Positions 25,974 to 36,207 of a stretch of DNA of 64,000 nucleotides are shown one piece after another. The DNA comes from Xiphydria camelus (Eukaryota > Arthropoda > Insecta > Hymenoptera > Xiphydriidae): NCBI GenBank assembly GCA_963678675.1, contig OY783198.1, positions 811,001 to 875,000 of the forward strand, in the 5' to 3' direction. The notes beneath the pieces are model-generated. The model was given only the letters and a program-made list of their open reading frames with translations. It had not been told where the DNA came from and did not search any database. Made by a program: the position numbers and the translations under genes. How positions within the stretch are numbered: position 1 is the stretch's first letter; every line of letters starts with the position of its first letter.

Positions 25974-28900
25974 ATTTATCTCTCTCCGCGACGGCTCTCG
26001 TATATATATATCTACGTGGCGCATCTTCCCTCTAATTTGATTTTCGAGAAAGTCGGGACCCTCGGATTGTCGACGGGAAAAAAAGTCGACGGTTACGGAA
26101 AATCACGCGGGTTCGCGCTGAAATGCTCCGCGACCGAATAGGATTTTTTTTATCTTACTTACCACGTCACTAAGACGCACGCGCCTTGCGCAGTGAGGAA
26201 CGAAGAATGTAAGACAAATTAATCGGTTGATATTTCGTTCTCGCTGTACCTTCGAAAAAAAATGTATAATAATAAACTCGACGCGACGAGTATTCCCACC
26301 TCTCGCGAGTAACCCGTATAATAATTCGGGAGGTAGGCGCTTTGCAATGCCAACTCGGCGCGCGGGTTTCCTCGCGACGAAAGCCTGCAATGCGAAATAT
26401 GCCGGAGGAGAGGTGGGACGATCGGAGCGCGGGTGAAACGGCAGGAGGCGACGCGAAAAGCGACGTACCCCGGGATACGGTATTAAAGCCAATGCGCGGT
26501 CCATCGGGAGGCGAGAGCGTTGCGCGTTTTCTCGGGAACGTGAAAAATGTCGGGACTCTCGAGGGAGATTTCTTCGGAACGTGAGAAATTTATGAGGAAC
26601 GCACGCGACGCTATTACGTATGTAGGTGGCAGTTGTGCTCCTCCACCGTAACCGGGAGTAAATAGTTGCTGCAGCCCGCGTGTGCGGCTCTCTACTTTGC
26701 GAATAAACTTTCCGGTGAGATCCGTGCCCTGCGTTCCTTTACCGCTGCGTTATACGTTTCGCTCGGCAAACGGTACGTTTTCTACTGAAATTATTTGAAA
26801 TACCATTTCGTCGCTACGAAATATTGAAAATTCCTTTCAAGGAAATTGGTAAATTTTTTCTATCGCGATTGCTTGGCTATTCGCAGACGGAAAAACGAAC
26901 GATTAGATAAGTTCGCTCATCTCGTCCGTCCGAATAGAACGTCGAGAGTTTGATCCGCTAAAAAATTCGAGATATTTCCGACCCGTAGCCGCGCGCCGGT
27001 CGATCCTGACTACATTCGAAGAACGGTGAACGCATCCGCGCGCTCGAGAACGGTAATGAGAGAGGGGAGGGCCGTGAAATACTCGTATATTCGCCCCCGC
27101 TCCCTCGACTGTACGCGCGAGGCGAAAGGGAGGAGGGCGCAAGTTCAACTGCCGCATCGAGACGCAAGGGGTCGTAGGTGCGGCGGGTGCATTCGCTCCT
27201 CGGCGAATTTGAAATAGAGTGGAAAACACCTGCATATCGGTGTCCCGTTCCCCCGTCATCCGGCCGCCGCGATTTACCCGCACGCGCACACGAGGACCGC
27301 CGCATCGATCGACACCGGCGGCTCGCGACCCTGAAATTGCACCGAGCGACGCGAGAAGTGCAGGCTGCACCGGCCGTCGGTCCCGTTGATGTTCCGTGCT
27401 TTTACGACGCTCCGCAACTGCAGCGCGTCGTTGCTTTCGGAATTTTATTTCGCAGTGATAAAATATTTCGATCGACGGATTTTCCCGCGGGGAAAATAAA
27501 GATCGACGTTACTGCCGCGTCGCACGGCCGCTGTGCAACATACGCGAAACCTCCGAGAATGTCGATATGTAGAGGAAATCTAATTCGCGACGGAAACATC
27601 GAAGCCGATCGCGAGAGAGTCTCTCTCGATCGGGGTGACTCGCGAAAGCTGCAGCTCGCTGGGACCACGGCAAACTGCGACGGGAAAAACGCGTGCACGG
27701 CGGTATCGATAAGATATCAACGCCGTAATTCCGAATGATGAGTAGGCGATAGATGTGGATATCGAGAGGGGCGTAACGCGAAGGGCGCGGTGAGGAAGCG
27801 ATGTCGCTCGGTTGCCTGCCTGAGATATTGAGAGGGGGGGGGGGGGGGGTAGCGGGAGTACCTACTCCACTGCAAGCGGCAGAAGCGGGATGAGGTACTT
27901 ATAGGTATAGAGGAAAGAGGGAGGAAAAACGGGGGTCGCGCGCGCGGAAGCACGAAAAATTTAAAGGGTGGTTATGACTTCGAAGCAGAACTCGAGGTCC
28001 CTTAGGTTCGCAAAGTGTCGTAAGAGTGGGAGATTTAATCATTTCCCAAACTGATTAAATTTTGCTTAAATTTTGCCAAAAATTGTCATTTCTGGAATCG
28101 ATCACTCGACCACCCTGTGTCTTGTGTATTTTTTCTCCCTGATTACAAAAAAACCTGGTTATCAGTTCGACGTCTCGAAGGATGTATGAAATACAGTCGA
28201 TTTTATTGATTTACAGGTACAAAGTCGAGGTCGCCGGTAAGTCGCTTCCGGTCTTGACGAACTTGGACAAGGGTCGCTACGGTGTCCTCGTCTTCGAGAA
28301 TCTCAACAAGTATCTTCAGATGGACAAGTGGAATCGCGAGTTGCTGGACAAGTACTGCAGGGAGTACTCGGTCGGGATCGTGGGCTTCGCTCCTCCCGGT
28401 GAGGAGAGCCTCGTCGGCGCCCAACTCAAGGGTTTCCCGCTCTTCATCCACACGAATCTGAGGCTCAAGGTTAGCGTCATTTATCGTCCTTATCTCACTT
28501 TCCTCGTGTCGGGAGCTCTCGTAAAACTGTATCGAGGAGCGCGTTGTCATCGGCGTCCCCGAAACGAGACGCGACAAAAAATTGCATCCTCACCTCTTCT
28601 TTCCCCGTTTCATCTCTTCCCAGGATGCTCAGCTGAACGCGGCCTCCCCGATCCTCCGACTGACGAGAGCTGGTGAGACGGCGCGGGGACCGCTACCCGG
28701 TGGCGACTGGACCATTTTTCAAGCAAACCACAGCACTTACGAACCTCTCGGCTGGGCGCACAGGGACACCCTGGACTATCCGACCAACAAGAGTCCTCTC
28801 GCCACGGTGATACAGGTGAGAGAGAAACAGAGCGATGGCTGGGGAAGCACATCGAAACGCACAGAGCTTGTAATCCTAGCATTTTTTTATACGAGTAAAT

Positions 28901-31900
28901 ACGTAAATACGTTCCAGAATGTTGATTATATGCGGATCCCGATAAAATACTTCGCAAGCGCAGCAAAGCGTAATCCCGCATCATTCGACGGTACAACTCC
29001 GTACCGGTTCTACTCTCTGTGTGTGAAAGGATTAATAAAAAACTAAATGCGCACGGGATACCCGTTATTAATGCAGGACGAGCTCGATCGTTCCCCGAAG
29101 CCGTGTACAGAGGCGGGCAATTTGTAAAAGTCAATTACGAATTTTATTTTCAATCGGCCGAATTTTCGATAAAATTCCACCTCTCGCCACCCCCTCGCAT
29201 CCCTCCCCCGCCACGCTGCGCCGCTCGTCCCAGGCTCATCGGTGTTCCGGCTTTTCGGAGTAACGCAATTCCGCGGAAAGCACGTCTACCCTCCGCAAGC
29301 GCAGTTTGCAAGCCGGTCGTTCTTTCGAACGAACGCTCCCGCGGCGTACATCCGGTTCCCGCTGCAATTTCCCCTCTCACCGCGGTAAATGACTACGGCC
29401 ACTCGCGATCGAACGAACGAGGAAGTTCCTACGAGTCGGTATGTAAAATAAACGAATAAAGGCGATACGTAGCAGTCTCCGCATTTTTACGACGAATTTA
29501 CAACCGCGTCACGGCGCGCCCTTCGGGGAAGGTGCGAAAAGCGCGAGGGAGGTTGAGATAAGGAGGAAGAAGGATGACCCGCCTCGCGCAACACTTCCGT
29601 CCTCCGGGAAGCGCGACGCTCCCGGCTGCCAATGAGCGAAAGTTCGCGACGACGCGCAGCCGATGAAAATGTGCCATCCGGGGCGGTTCCGATGCGAGTG
29701 AACGAAGTGACCCGCGCACCCCGTTTACCGTTAATCGAACGAACCTACGGCTGATTGGATTCTGATTTAATTACCTGGCTGCACACGACCGTGTGCGCAT
29801 CGAGCTCTACACCTATGGCCAGCCTCGACCTGTCCCCACCCTCTCCGCATAATGGGGTTATCAGTAGAATTATTATTGTTGTTTACCGCTAACAAACTCG
29901 TACATACAAGCTACCTATACAGTTTGGCGTATCGATCGGCCGCGCGCGTTGTCGAGGCAAATATCCCGTCGAATTGCCGATTGACGGAAAATAATCGTCG
30001 CGATTTTCGAGATCGAGCCATTTCCTCTGGCACGACAATGCATTCCCGCGGCTTTCGATCGGTTGTGGAGTACGTGTGAAAAAATCGTCGCTCGGAGATA
30101 CGTTCTCCGGTTCGTAACGACGCTTTCGTAACTCGATATGTCCGGTTGGGTGGAATAGATTAACGAGAAATAAATCTTCTACGAATCGGCGACTCGTGAA
30201 TCGTTACAGCAGTCCGGATATACTCTACCTCGCATATTCACGCCGAGCAAATTGTTTGCACGGGTATAATTAATCAACGGGGGAAATAATTATTGCGACG
30301 TCACTCTCGATAACGAAAATGTTGTTCTCGCCGATATACGAGGCGATCGAAGAGAGGAACGTATCGATTTGAACCCGGAGCATTGAACGATCGCGCCGCG
30401 TCGCGTTCCAGGATCACGGCAGGTACGACGGCATTCAAAGGGTGCTCTTCGGAGGTGGCTTGCGCTTCTGGCTGCACAAGCTGCTCCTGCTGGACTCGTT
30501 ATCCTACTTGTCCCACGGCCAGCTCAGTCTCAGTCTCAATCGCATGATCCTGGTGGACGTCGACGACATCTTCGTCGGGGAGAAAGGCACCCGGTTGAAG
30601 AAGGACGACGTGCTCGCCCTCCTCGCCACTCAGCAACGCGTCCAAGCGTTGGTGCCGGGGTTCAAGTTCAACTTGGGGTTTTCCGGAAAGTACTTTCATC
30701 ACGGGACCAACGAGGAGAACCTGGGGGACGACATGCTCCTCGAGAACGTCGACAGGTACGGTTTGTTTGACCCTTTTCAAGGTCAGCCCTTTCGACCCTA
30801 TTTCACCGAATGCCCGAAAATCTGTCCGTCCGTCCGACAATCTCCAAAGCCTCACTCTCCTTTCGATTTCAGATTCACCTGGTTTTCTCACATGTGGAAC
30901 CATCAGCAACCCCACCTGTACGAGAATGTAACGCATCTGCAGTTGGACATGGCCCTGAATAAGCAGTTCGCAAAAGACCACGGTATTCCCACAGTGAGCG
31001 GTTACAGCGTCAGTCCCCATCATTCGGGCGTCTATCCTGTCCACGAGGGCCTCTACGAGGCCTGGAAGAAAGTGTGGAACATCAAGGTGACCAGCACCGA
31101 GGAGTACCCGCATCTGAGGCCGGCGCGTCTCAGACGCGGCTTCATACATCGTAACATCATGGTGAGAGATACGCGCGACGCCCTCCGCTGTTGCCGTTAA
31201 GACGTAACGTAGATCGTGCGCGTAACCAGATAATGCAAGATAGAGTGGCCAAGGCCTTATCGCCAGCGCCGAGAATTCGTTGAAGGGCGACGACAGACTG
31301 CAAGCCGGTCAAATGTTGCATCGCGAAGCAACCGATAAACTCGACGAACCGTCCAAGTGTCGTGCGATTCTCTCCGGAGGCGTAAATGCCGTTTTGATTA
31401 CGAATGAGAGCTACACGAATTATCGTCACCCTAGTAGTGAAATATCACAGACACTCTGAAAAATCGTAGCACATCTGGCAAAATCTCCAAATAAAATTCT
31501 CCGATTTTCTTGAAAATTCTCCAGTCGTCAATTTTAATAATGAATTCTCCCCTACCCTCGCACGTTTCGTTCTCTCACACGTGACATTACGTTCTGGCTT
31601 ACATTGCGACTCGCTCGATAAGGATAATTATTTAGTTGAACTTCGCGCCGGGGCAATAGTGAACTTATAGAAATCGGCGCGGCGATAACCCCGCGCGATG
31701 CTGAAAAGTACTCGGGGTGACGACAGCGTTCTTTCCGTTGCACGAGTCATTTCGTAATCGTCTTTACGTCTTCTTTTGTAGTCTCTCAAATCAGAGGTGC
31801 AGCGATCCGTCCGACGAGCGCGCGCGATCCGCGGTCCCGTTTGCACGACTCATCGTCGTTCCTCAAATTAATCAGCGAACAAAAGTCCTCCGCCTTCCGC

Positions 31901-33961
31901 CCCTATCGAGCGCTCATCGGCAAAGACCCCGAAAAACGCAATGCACGTAACGCGGCTTTGGCCCGAGCCTTTACGCGGAATTCTCCGATCGCGCACCGTA
32001 ATTTTGTTTCTGGCTTTGACGTTTGCGAATGCGCGAGAAAGGAGAGAGTGATATACGATTGGAAGGAGAGCGGTGTAGCTGGTACAAAGCTGCAAGCGTT
32101 TGATCTTCCGCTTCGCGCGCTCGTCCGCTCTGCGTATGTCGGGTAACGCGACGCGCGGCTATGCTCGACCCACGCTATCTCGAGGCTTTGACTTTCGAAT
32201 TACACCTCTTCTCTCTTTTTGATTTTAGGTATTACCGCGACAGACCTGTGGCCTGTTCACGCACACGATATTCATCGAGAGGTATCCAGGGGGGAGGGAC
32301 AAGTTGGACGAGTCCATCCAGGGCGGCGAATTGTTTCAGACCATCGTTTACAATCCAGTGAGTACCGATCGGAGTTGTCGATCATTTGTACAATATAGAG
32401 AAAGGAAGTTTTACGAATCCGAATAAATAAAGCAACGGGATGGATCTTCGGATTTTGTCATATCAGCAAAAAAGGAGCAAAGTAAAATGTCAATTCGATA
32501 TTGGCAGATCAACATCTTCATGACGCACATGTCGAATTACGGAAACGATCGCCTGGCTCTCTACACATTCGAGTCCGTCATCAAGTTTATCCAATGCTGG
32601 ACGAATCTGAGACTGTCGAGCGCGCCGCCACTCGCGCTCGGCGAACGGTATTTCCAGCTCTACCCCGAAGAGGCCGATCCCGTGTGGGGGGTAAGTTATT
32701 CGGGCGCACCGCGCGAGACCCAGTCGGAGACGAAACGGAGACCGCGAGAGCTCGCTCGTGCTTTCAGAATCCCTGCGACGATCAGCGGCATCAAAAGATC
32801 TGGTCGAGAAACAAGACCTGCGATCAGCTTCCGAGGTTCCTGGTGATCGGTCCACAAAAAACCGGGACCACGGCGCTGTACACGTTCCTGTCCATTCACC
32901 CCGCCATTAGCAGTAACCTGCCGAGCCCCGACACCTTCGAGGAGATTCAGTTCTTCAACGGGAAAAATTATTACAAGGGACTCGACTGGTGAGACTCGAC
33001 GCCATTGCGGAAGGAGAAGGAGAGCAAGAAATTTGGGAGAGAAACGCGATCGGGAAAATTATCATTTTCCATTCTTCCAGGTACATGAGCTTCTTTCCGG
33101 CGGCAAAGAACGAGAGCTTGCGCTATCTCTTCGAGAAGTCGGCAACTTACTTCGACGGGGAATTGGTACCGCGAAGGGCACACGCACTGTTGCCGAAAGC
33201 GAAGCTGATCACGATTCTACTCTCGCCGGCGAGAAGAGCTTACTCCTGGTACCAGCACACGAGAGCCCACGGAGACCCCATAGCGAACAACTACACCTTC
33301 CACGCCGTCATCACCGCGAGTGACACCGCTCCAAAGTCCTTGCGAGATCTTCGAAACAGGTTTGTGTGAAGAAATCCCTTTTTTTTCCTTCGCGAAGAAA
33401 AATCGCACGAAACGAAATTTATTTGTCCCGATTCATTCGACATACGCGTACCTCCAGGTGTCTGAACCCCGGAAAATACGCTCAGCATCTGGAAAGGTGG
33501 CTGTCGTACTACACGCCTCAGCAGTTACACATAATCGACGGCGAGCAGCTGAGGCAAACGCCGGTAGAGACCCTGCACGAGCTCCAGAGGTTCCTCAAGA
33601 TAACTCCAGCGTTCAATTACTCGTCGCACCTGAGGTACGACCCGAAGAAGGGTTTCTTTTGCCAGGTCACCAACGAGGATCACACCAAGTGCCTCGGCAA
33701 GAGCAAGGGTCGTCAGTATCCACCCATGGAGGACAAGTCTTACAAGCTGCTGCAGGTAAACGACATTCTGCCGCAGCAGCCTCGATAATCGAACGGAAAA
33801 ACGAACGAGTTTTACGAAGATCCTCTTTTCCTCTTCTCTCGTTTTCGCAGAGGTACTACTTGTCGCACAATACGGCGCTGGTAAAGCTACTGAAGCGCCT
33901 CGGCTCGAGGACGATACCGCAGTGGCTGAAGGACGACCTGACAGACACCGTGATGACCTAG
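1029..33961 (+). CDS. sfl: Heparan sulfate N-deacetylase/N-sulfotransferase (NDST, fly sulfateless orthologue), complete, 12 exons
   Basis: This bifunctional Golgi enzyme removes acetyl groups from N-acetylglucosamine of nascent heparan sulfate and then sulfates the freed amine with PAPS. Later heparan sulfate modification, and so FGF, Wnt and Hedgehog signalling, depends on this step. Coding exons are 1029-1195, 17218-17415, 28217-28469, 28624-28815, 30412-30755, 30873-31161, 32229-32357, 32508-32690, 32768-32988, 33081-33359, 33458-33755 and 33851-33961. They join in frame to 887 residues, close to the roughly 880 of vertebrate NDSTs. A type II membrane anchor lies at about residues 30-50. 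The deacetylase domain carries VDVDDIFVG (319-322 DVDD) and [10 protein letters not shown] (433-442). The sulfotransferase domain carries GPQKTGTT with Lys616, FEEIQFFNG with Glu643/Glu644, AYSWYQH with His718, and a cysteine pair at 820/830. From memory of human NDST1 these match Lys614, Glu641/642, His716 and Cys818/828 with a constant +2 offset. All introns are GT-AG. No frameshift or lost catalytic residue is seen. Confidence 0.97.
5032..5107. repeat. (GA)n microsatellite, about 38 units
   Basis: An uninterrupted GA/AG run of about 76 bases. It opens spurious frames of alternating Arg-Glu or Ser-Leu on the two strands, which are not genes. Confidence 0.98.
6227..6250. repeat. (CT)n microsatellite
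   Basis: About 24 bases of CT directly after a short C run, inside NDST intron 1. Confidence 0.95.
7841..8335. mobile_element. AT-rich repeat island related to the element at 20362-20507
   Basis: An AT-rich island in CpG-rich surroundings. Its left edge (ACCTCCGTGATGTTGGC) resembles the edge of the element in intron 2. A core of about 50 bases (7960-8011, around GATTGAGCACTTCGGCACT) recurs at 20376-20428 (GATTGAGCATTTCGGTACT). No protein is encoded. The boundaries are approximate. Confidence 0.5.
9179..9480. mobile_element. Foldback/MITE-like element with inverted arms of about 100 bp
   Basis: The left arm opens near ACATGGGAAAAAAATC and runs through AATAAAACTAGGTTT to TTGCTATCGTGAG and AAATATTATCTGTGGCAGC. 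The right arm, read on the other strand, gives ACACGGAAAAAAAATG, CAAAACTAGATTTT, TTGCTATCGTCA and AAATATTATCTACGGCAGC in the same order. Total length is about 300 bp and no ORF is present. This fits a non-autonomous DNA element. Confidence 0.75.
9803..9821. repeat. (TA)n run
   Basis: About 19 bases of alternating AT, followed by a CGACG-rich stretch near 9875-9895. The combination resembles a promoter by eye only, and nothing else supports one here. Confidence 0.9.
10470..10760. repeat. Diverged copy of the palindromic repeat
   Basis: TCAGAGATTTCGATTTTTGG and, further on, CGCAAAAATCAATATCTCT with CCCCATCTTATATATATTTT match landmarks of the array at 13203-14000 in the same order, with many substitutions. 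The two halves form imperfect inverted arms. Confidence 0.55.
13203..14000. repeat. Tandem array of three palindromic repeat units
   Basis: Three head-to-tail units lie at about 13203-13424, 13425-13740 and 13741-14000. The middle unit is complete. It opens with TTAGATTTTTCGCAAAAATC, TCTGGAATCGAATTCT, ATCCTATCTTATG and GCGCTGATTACGAAAAT and closes with the reverse complement of the same series, ending GGGGTATGCC. The inner part is also self-complementary (GATATCTCAAAGGAA against TTCCTTTGAGATATC), so a whole unit could fold into one hairpin with arms near 150 bp. Open frames inside repeat with the units and are not genes. Confidence 0.9.
17218..17415 (+). CDS. sfl: NDST exon 2: lumenal stem and start of the deacetylase domain
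   Basis: A canonical acceptor (ATTGCAG) opens the exon and GTGAGT closes it. Residues 56-121 begin with a variable, arginine-rich stem. They then give the recognisable family block [17 protein letters not shown], which matches the VFVESLYSQLGQEI region of vertebrate enzymes. The exon enters and leaves in the same phase (two bases of a split codon at each end). Confidence 0.95.
18941..18962. repeat. (GA)n microsatellite
   Basis: About 22 bases of alternating AG in NDST intron 2. Confidence 0.95.
20362..20507. mobile_element. Short inverted-repeat (MITE-like) element
   Basis: The left end CCACCTCCGTGAAGTT pairs with the right end AACTTCACGAAGGTTGG read on the other strand. The element is about 146 bp with an AT-rich middle holding two TTTTTTCAAA repeats. 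A core is shared with the island at 7841-8335. Confidence 0.6.
22150..22738. repeat. Tandem duplication, two units of about 296 bp, with CACGTG boxes
   Basis: Unit 1 (about 22150-22445) and unit 2 (about 22446-22738) share long runs such as CGTGATGGACGAGACTCGAT and GATACTGGCGTCGAAAA, with scattered substitutions. CACGTG occurs at 22385-22390, 22403-22408 and 22679-22684. The 22401-22410 copy sits in the perfect palindrome ATCACGTGAT. No convincing protein is encoded, although the same - strand frame stays open in both units. Confidence 0.85.
25197..25214. repeat. (GA)n microsatellite
   Basis: Short GA run in NDST intron 2. Confidence 0.9.
25943..25969. repeat. (CT)n microsatellite
   Basis: About 27 bases of alternating CT in NDST intron 2. 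Confidence 0.95.
27834..27849. repeat. Homopolymer run of 16 G
   Basis: Sixteen consecutive G on the + strand in NDST intron 2. The exact length is likely to vary between reads or individuals. Confidence 0.9.
28046..28165. repeat. Diverged palindromic-repeat fragment beside NDST exon 3
   Basis: GCCAAAAATTGTCATTTCTG, TCGACCACCCTGTGTC and TTGTGTATTTTTTC followed by CTGATTACAAAAA match the left arm of the unit at 13425-13740 in order. The fragment ends about 50 bp before the acceptor of exon 3. Confidence 0.6.
28217..28469 (+). CDS. sfl: NDST exon 3: deacetylase domain
   Basis: Residues 122-206 include the strongly conserved blocks [10 protein letters not shown] and [14 protein letters not shown]. 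The acceptor is TTTACAG and the donor is AAG/GTTAGC. The exon follows a 10.8-kb intron whose last part carries a diverged copy of the palindromic repeat ending about 50 bp before the acceptor. Confidence 0.97.
28624..28815 (+). CDS. sfl: NDST exon 4: deacetylase domain
   Basis: Residues 207-270, in phase 0 at both ends. The exon holds the family block [15 protein letters not shown]. The stretch after it (about residues 246-270) is shorter than in human NDST1, as judged from memory. The preceding intron is 154 bp. Confidence 0.97.
28816..30411 (+). other. NDST intron 4 (about 1.6 kb)
   Basis: Ordinary intron between exons 4 and 5. I see no repeat, RNA gene or extra exon in it. Confidence 0.8.
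30412..30755 (+). CDS. sfl: NDST exon 5: deacetylase active-site region
   Basis: Residues 271-384. The exon contains [16 protein letters not shown] and the aspartate cluster [11 protein letters not shown], with DVDD at 319-322. That cluster corresponds to the metal-binding or catalytic aspartates of the N-deacetylase. It ends in AG before GTACGG and shares a split arginine codon with exon 6. Confidence 0.98.
30873..31161 (+). CDS. sfl: NDST exon 6: deacetylase domain
   Basis: Residues 385-481. Conserved blocks are [27 protein letters not shown] and [21 protein letters not shown]. The histidine-rich segments fit a metal-dependent deacetylase. The preceding intron is only 117 bp. The donor after ATG (residue 481) is GTGAGA. 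Confidence 0.98.
31162..32228 (+). other. NDST intron 6 (about 1.1 kb)
   Basis: Ordinary intron between exons 6 and 7. Nothing recognisable is inside. Confidence 0.8.
32229..32357 (+). CDS. sfl: NDST exon 7
   Basis: Residues 482-524, in phase 0 at both ends, open with [15 protein letters not shown] and contain YPGG and GGELF, nearly identical to vertebrate NDSTs. The acceptor is GATTTTAG and the donor CCA/GTGAGT. The exon lies near the C-terminal end of the deacetylase domain. Confidence 0.97.
32508..32690 (+). CDS. sfl: NDST exon 8: end of deacetylase domain and linker
   Basis: Residues 525-585 begin [16 protein letters not shown], a hallmark of the family, followed by a linker rich in aromatic residues ([19 protein letters not shown]). 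The acceptor was placed at TTGGCAG because it gives the family's SIFMTH-type start directly after the NP of exon 7. Codons upstream of the AG are intronic. Confidence 0.95.
32768..32988 (+). CDS. sfl: NDST exon 9: PAPS-binding loop of the sulfotransferase domain
   Basis: Residues 586-658. The exon carries the 5'-phosphosulfate loop [10 protein letters not shown] (613-622), with the PAPS-contacting Lys616, and FEEIQFFNG with Glu643/Glu644. The preceding intron is 77 bp. The exon ends in TG before GTGAGA, splitting a tryptophan codon with exon 10. Confidence 0.98.
33081..33359 (+). CDS. sfl: NDST exon 10: sulfotransferase domain, 3'-phosphate-binding region
   Basis: Residues 659-751. They contain FEKSATYFD and the [15 protein letters not shown] segment, which holds Ser714 (3'-phosphate binding) and His718 (equivalent to the human catalytic His716). 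A split arginine codon is shared with exon 11. Confidence 0.98.
33458..33755 (+). CDS. sfl: NDST exon 11: sulfotransferase domain
   Basis: Residues 752-851 include [24 protein letters not shown] and [14 protein letters not shown]. Cys820 and Cys830 match the conserved disulfide pair. The Lys/Gly/Arg-rich KSKGR segment is the family's conserved PAPS-contacting loop. Confidence 0.98.
33851..33961 (+). CDS. sfl: NDST exon 12: C-terminus and stop codon
   Basis: Residues 852-887 ([18 protein letters not shown], then PQWLKDDL) match the C-terminal helix of the family and end at TAG 33959-33961. The acceptor is TTTTCGCAG after a 95-bp intron. Confidence 0.97.
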   Translation, partial: RYYLSHNTALVKLLKRLGSRTIPQWLKDDLTDTVMT

Positions 33962-35860
33962 CAGATGACGAGCCCCTGAGACAAGGAGGATGGATCGTCT
34001 CCGATCGCTACCGCGGCATCGAACGTGCGCCTTGCCGCGGCGGATCTGTAATTAATATTGTACATTCGATATTTTACTAGCGTTTTTAACGAAGGGGCGT
34101 ATCCAACGCGTGGGCTCGTCCCGCGGCGCTGACGCAGGCCTAACGCTGCAGTCGGAATGCCGGATTCACTAGTCACTATTAAGGAAATTTCGCACGGTGG
34201 ACGATGCAACGGGATGTGACCGTCGCGATTGTTACACTTCAATTAATCGTATTATCTCGACATAATCGTTGCTGCGTCGTAGAGTGGAATGTTTGTCGTG
34301 CATGAGGAACTCATCGTCCGTCTTTCGATAGCAGTGGGCGTGTAAGTAAACGAGAGAAGATACCGGAATGCGAGAGCTCGAAATCAAATGAAAAGAATAC
34401 GCTCTTCCGGTACGGCCGTCGGTCTTGATTCGCATACGCGGTCGTACCTGAAAAGCGGAGTATTCGCAAGCGCGGGGAATACAGAAGGGAGACTCCGGAT
34501 AGGGGATAATTGTAGATAGTTTTTTCGTGTATTAAAAATCAACGGGAATTCTGCACTTTCCGAGAATTTCTTTCGCTGCGAAGGAATTTCTCTTGAGCGG
34601 AAATTCAACAAGAATTTCGTTGACGTCCAGCGCGAGAAAAATCCATTCGAAACGGTAAGATTTCTCCGAGAGTGCGCGAGTGATATTCTCATAGTCAGAA
34701 TTTATAAACAAATACGACTGGAGTCATCGTTCTGCCCAATGAGCTATTTCCTGAGTCGACTCGAGATCGTCTCTCTTTCCCCGAGTTCAGGCCCCCTGTT
34801 AGGCGAGACTCGATGGCGCGCGAGGAGCTTATCGGACCAAACACAGGCTCGTCCACATTGAATCGTAACAAAATTAATCCTCGCGTTTGACGTCGTGTGC
34901 TGCCGTTGAGTATGAATGCACCGCGCTTCGAATCGTCAATTTTTCGGGTCATTCCCACGCGCAGTGTTCTCTCTCCCTCTCCAAAAGTCGTCCACGAGAA
35001 ATTGCAAGCTCGACAAGCGCGAAAAATTTCGGAGACACAGTGTACGTTATTCTCGTTGTAATCGCGTTGTGCGGGGAAGGCGACGAAGATTCTATGTATA
35101 TTTTGACAATACTGTTCATGGTATCTCGAATGAAAACCAATGGTATGATCGCGTCCGTTTGTACATTGATGTAATATACGCTATTTTGATGTCAATCTTA
35201 TGGGTGTACCTAATATTTAGGGACGCCGCGTTATCTCCGTGGTCGCATATTGAGGCGTACGCGCGAAGGCGATCGTTTGTAACGATAGTCGTGCGCGACT
35301 GGAAGCTCGCGGAGTGGTGCGTGGCTAGTTCTTCTTTTGTGATGACCACGCGTAATGCTGCGAGCGCGTCGTATGCGTAAAAACGCGTGTTTCCGGTCGC
35401 TTAAAGGGCTTGAATACACCCGAAGGAATCGGTGAAACGAATTTCGTCGACCTGGCGATTAAATATTGCAGAAAATATCGAAAATCACTATCAGCGGCAA
35501 CGAATCATTGCTCCATATCAATCCGCGATGCTCCATTGCGCCATATCAACCTGCGATAATTCTTACTAGTTCGGCGATACCATTACCGAATCGACAATGA
35601 CATTGTCGTTTCAGCAATAATAAACGTTGCCACTTTAGTTTCAGCATCGTGCGATATTTTAATTGCTCGATCGACGAATATTACTTTTTCCATGTGGAAT
35701 TCTGTACTCGATCGTAAAGTATCGTTCTCGTGTCGAACTCGACAATTCTTAAATTAATGCCCAAACAGACAAAGGGACCGGAAATGCGCGAAGAGGAGTA
35801 TGTGAATAGTTTCTTTAAAAAATTTAGTTAATATATTTTCGCTCGTACGAGAAAACCTGT

Positions 35861-35924
35861 CAGCCCCGTCGATCGTGGAGGATCATCGAAACCGTCCTAG
35901 GACTCTCGACTCTTGACGGGGCTG
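35861..35924. other. Hairpin with a perfect 10-bp GC-rich stem
   Basis: CAGCCCCGTC at 35861-35870 pairs exactly with GACGGGGCTG at 35915-35924. The 44-base loop has partial further pairing and contains CCTAGG. It could be a structured RNA or a short inverted repeat. I match it to no known RNA family. Confidence 0.4.
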
Positions 35925-36095
35925 TACTTACCTATACGTACTGTGTAATAGAAATCAAGATTTCTCGAAGACATTTACGTCGCGTAATTCGCGAAATCGC
36001 TGATCGTTCGTCGTATTTTTTTTATTTCCTTTTTGTCGAATCGTCGATGCAGCAGTAATCATGCGATTTCCACTTACCATTCGTCGTAGTCTCGT

Positions 36096-36207
36096 GTAGG
36101 AGAAAGTGGGACGAAGTGAAACAAAATTAACGCCCCCCTAACGATCATTGTCTAGCGTGACGGACGGGGGCCAACTCGGCGTCCCATTTTGCCCTACTTT
36201 CTCCTAG
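36096..36207. mobile_element. Small inverted-repeat (MITE-like) element
   Basis: TAGGAGAAAGTGGGACGAAG at the left pairs with the right end CCCTACTTTCTCCTA read on the other strand (TAGGAGAAAGTAGGG). Length is about 112 bp and there is no coding capacity. Confidence 0.6.

Larger units (their letters stand above)
17416..28216 (+). other. NDST intron 2 (about 10.8 kb)
   Basis: No coding exon is recognisable. The intron holds GA and CT microsatellites, a small inverted-repeat element (20362-20507), a 296-bp tandem duplication with CACGTG boxes, a 16-base G run, and a diverged palindromic-repeat fragment just before exon 3. Long open frames around 23067-24157 are on both strands at once and look like chance. 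Confidence 0.8.
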
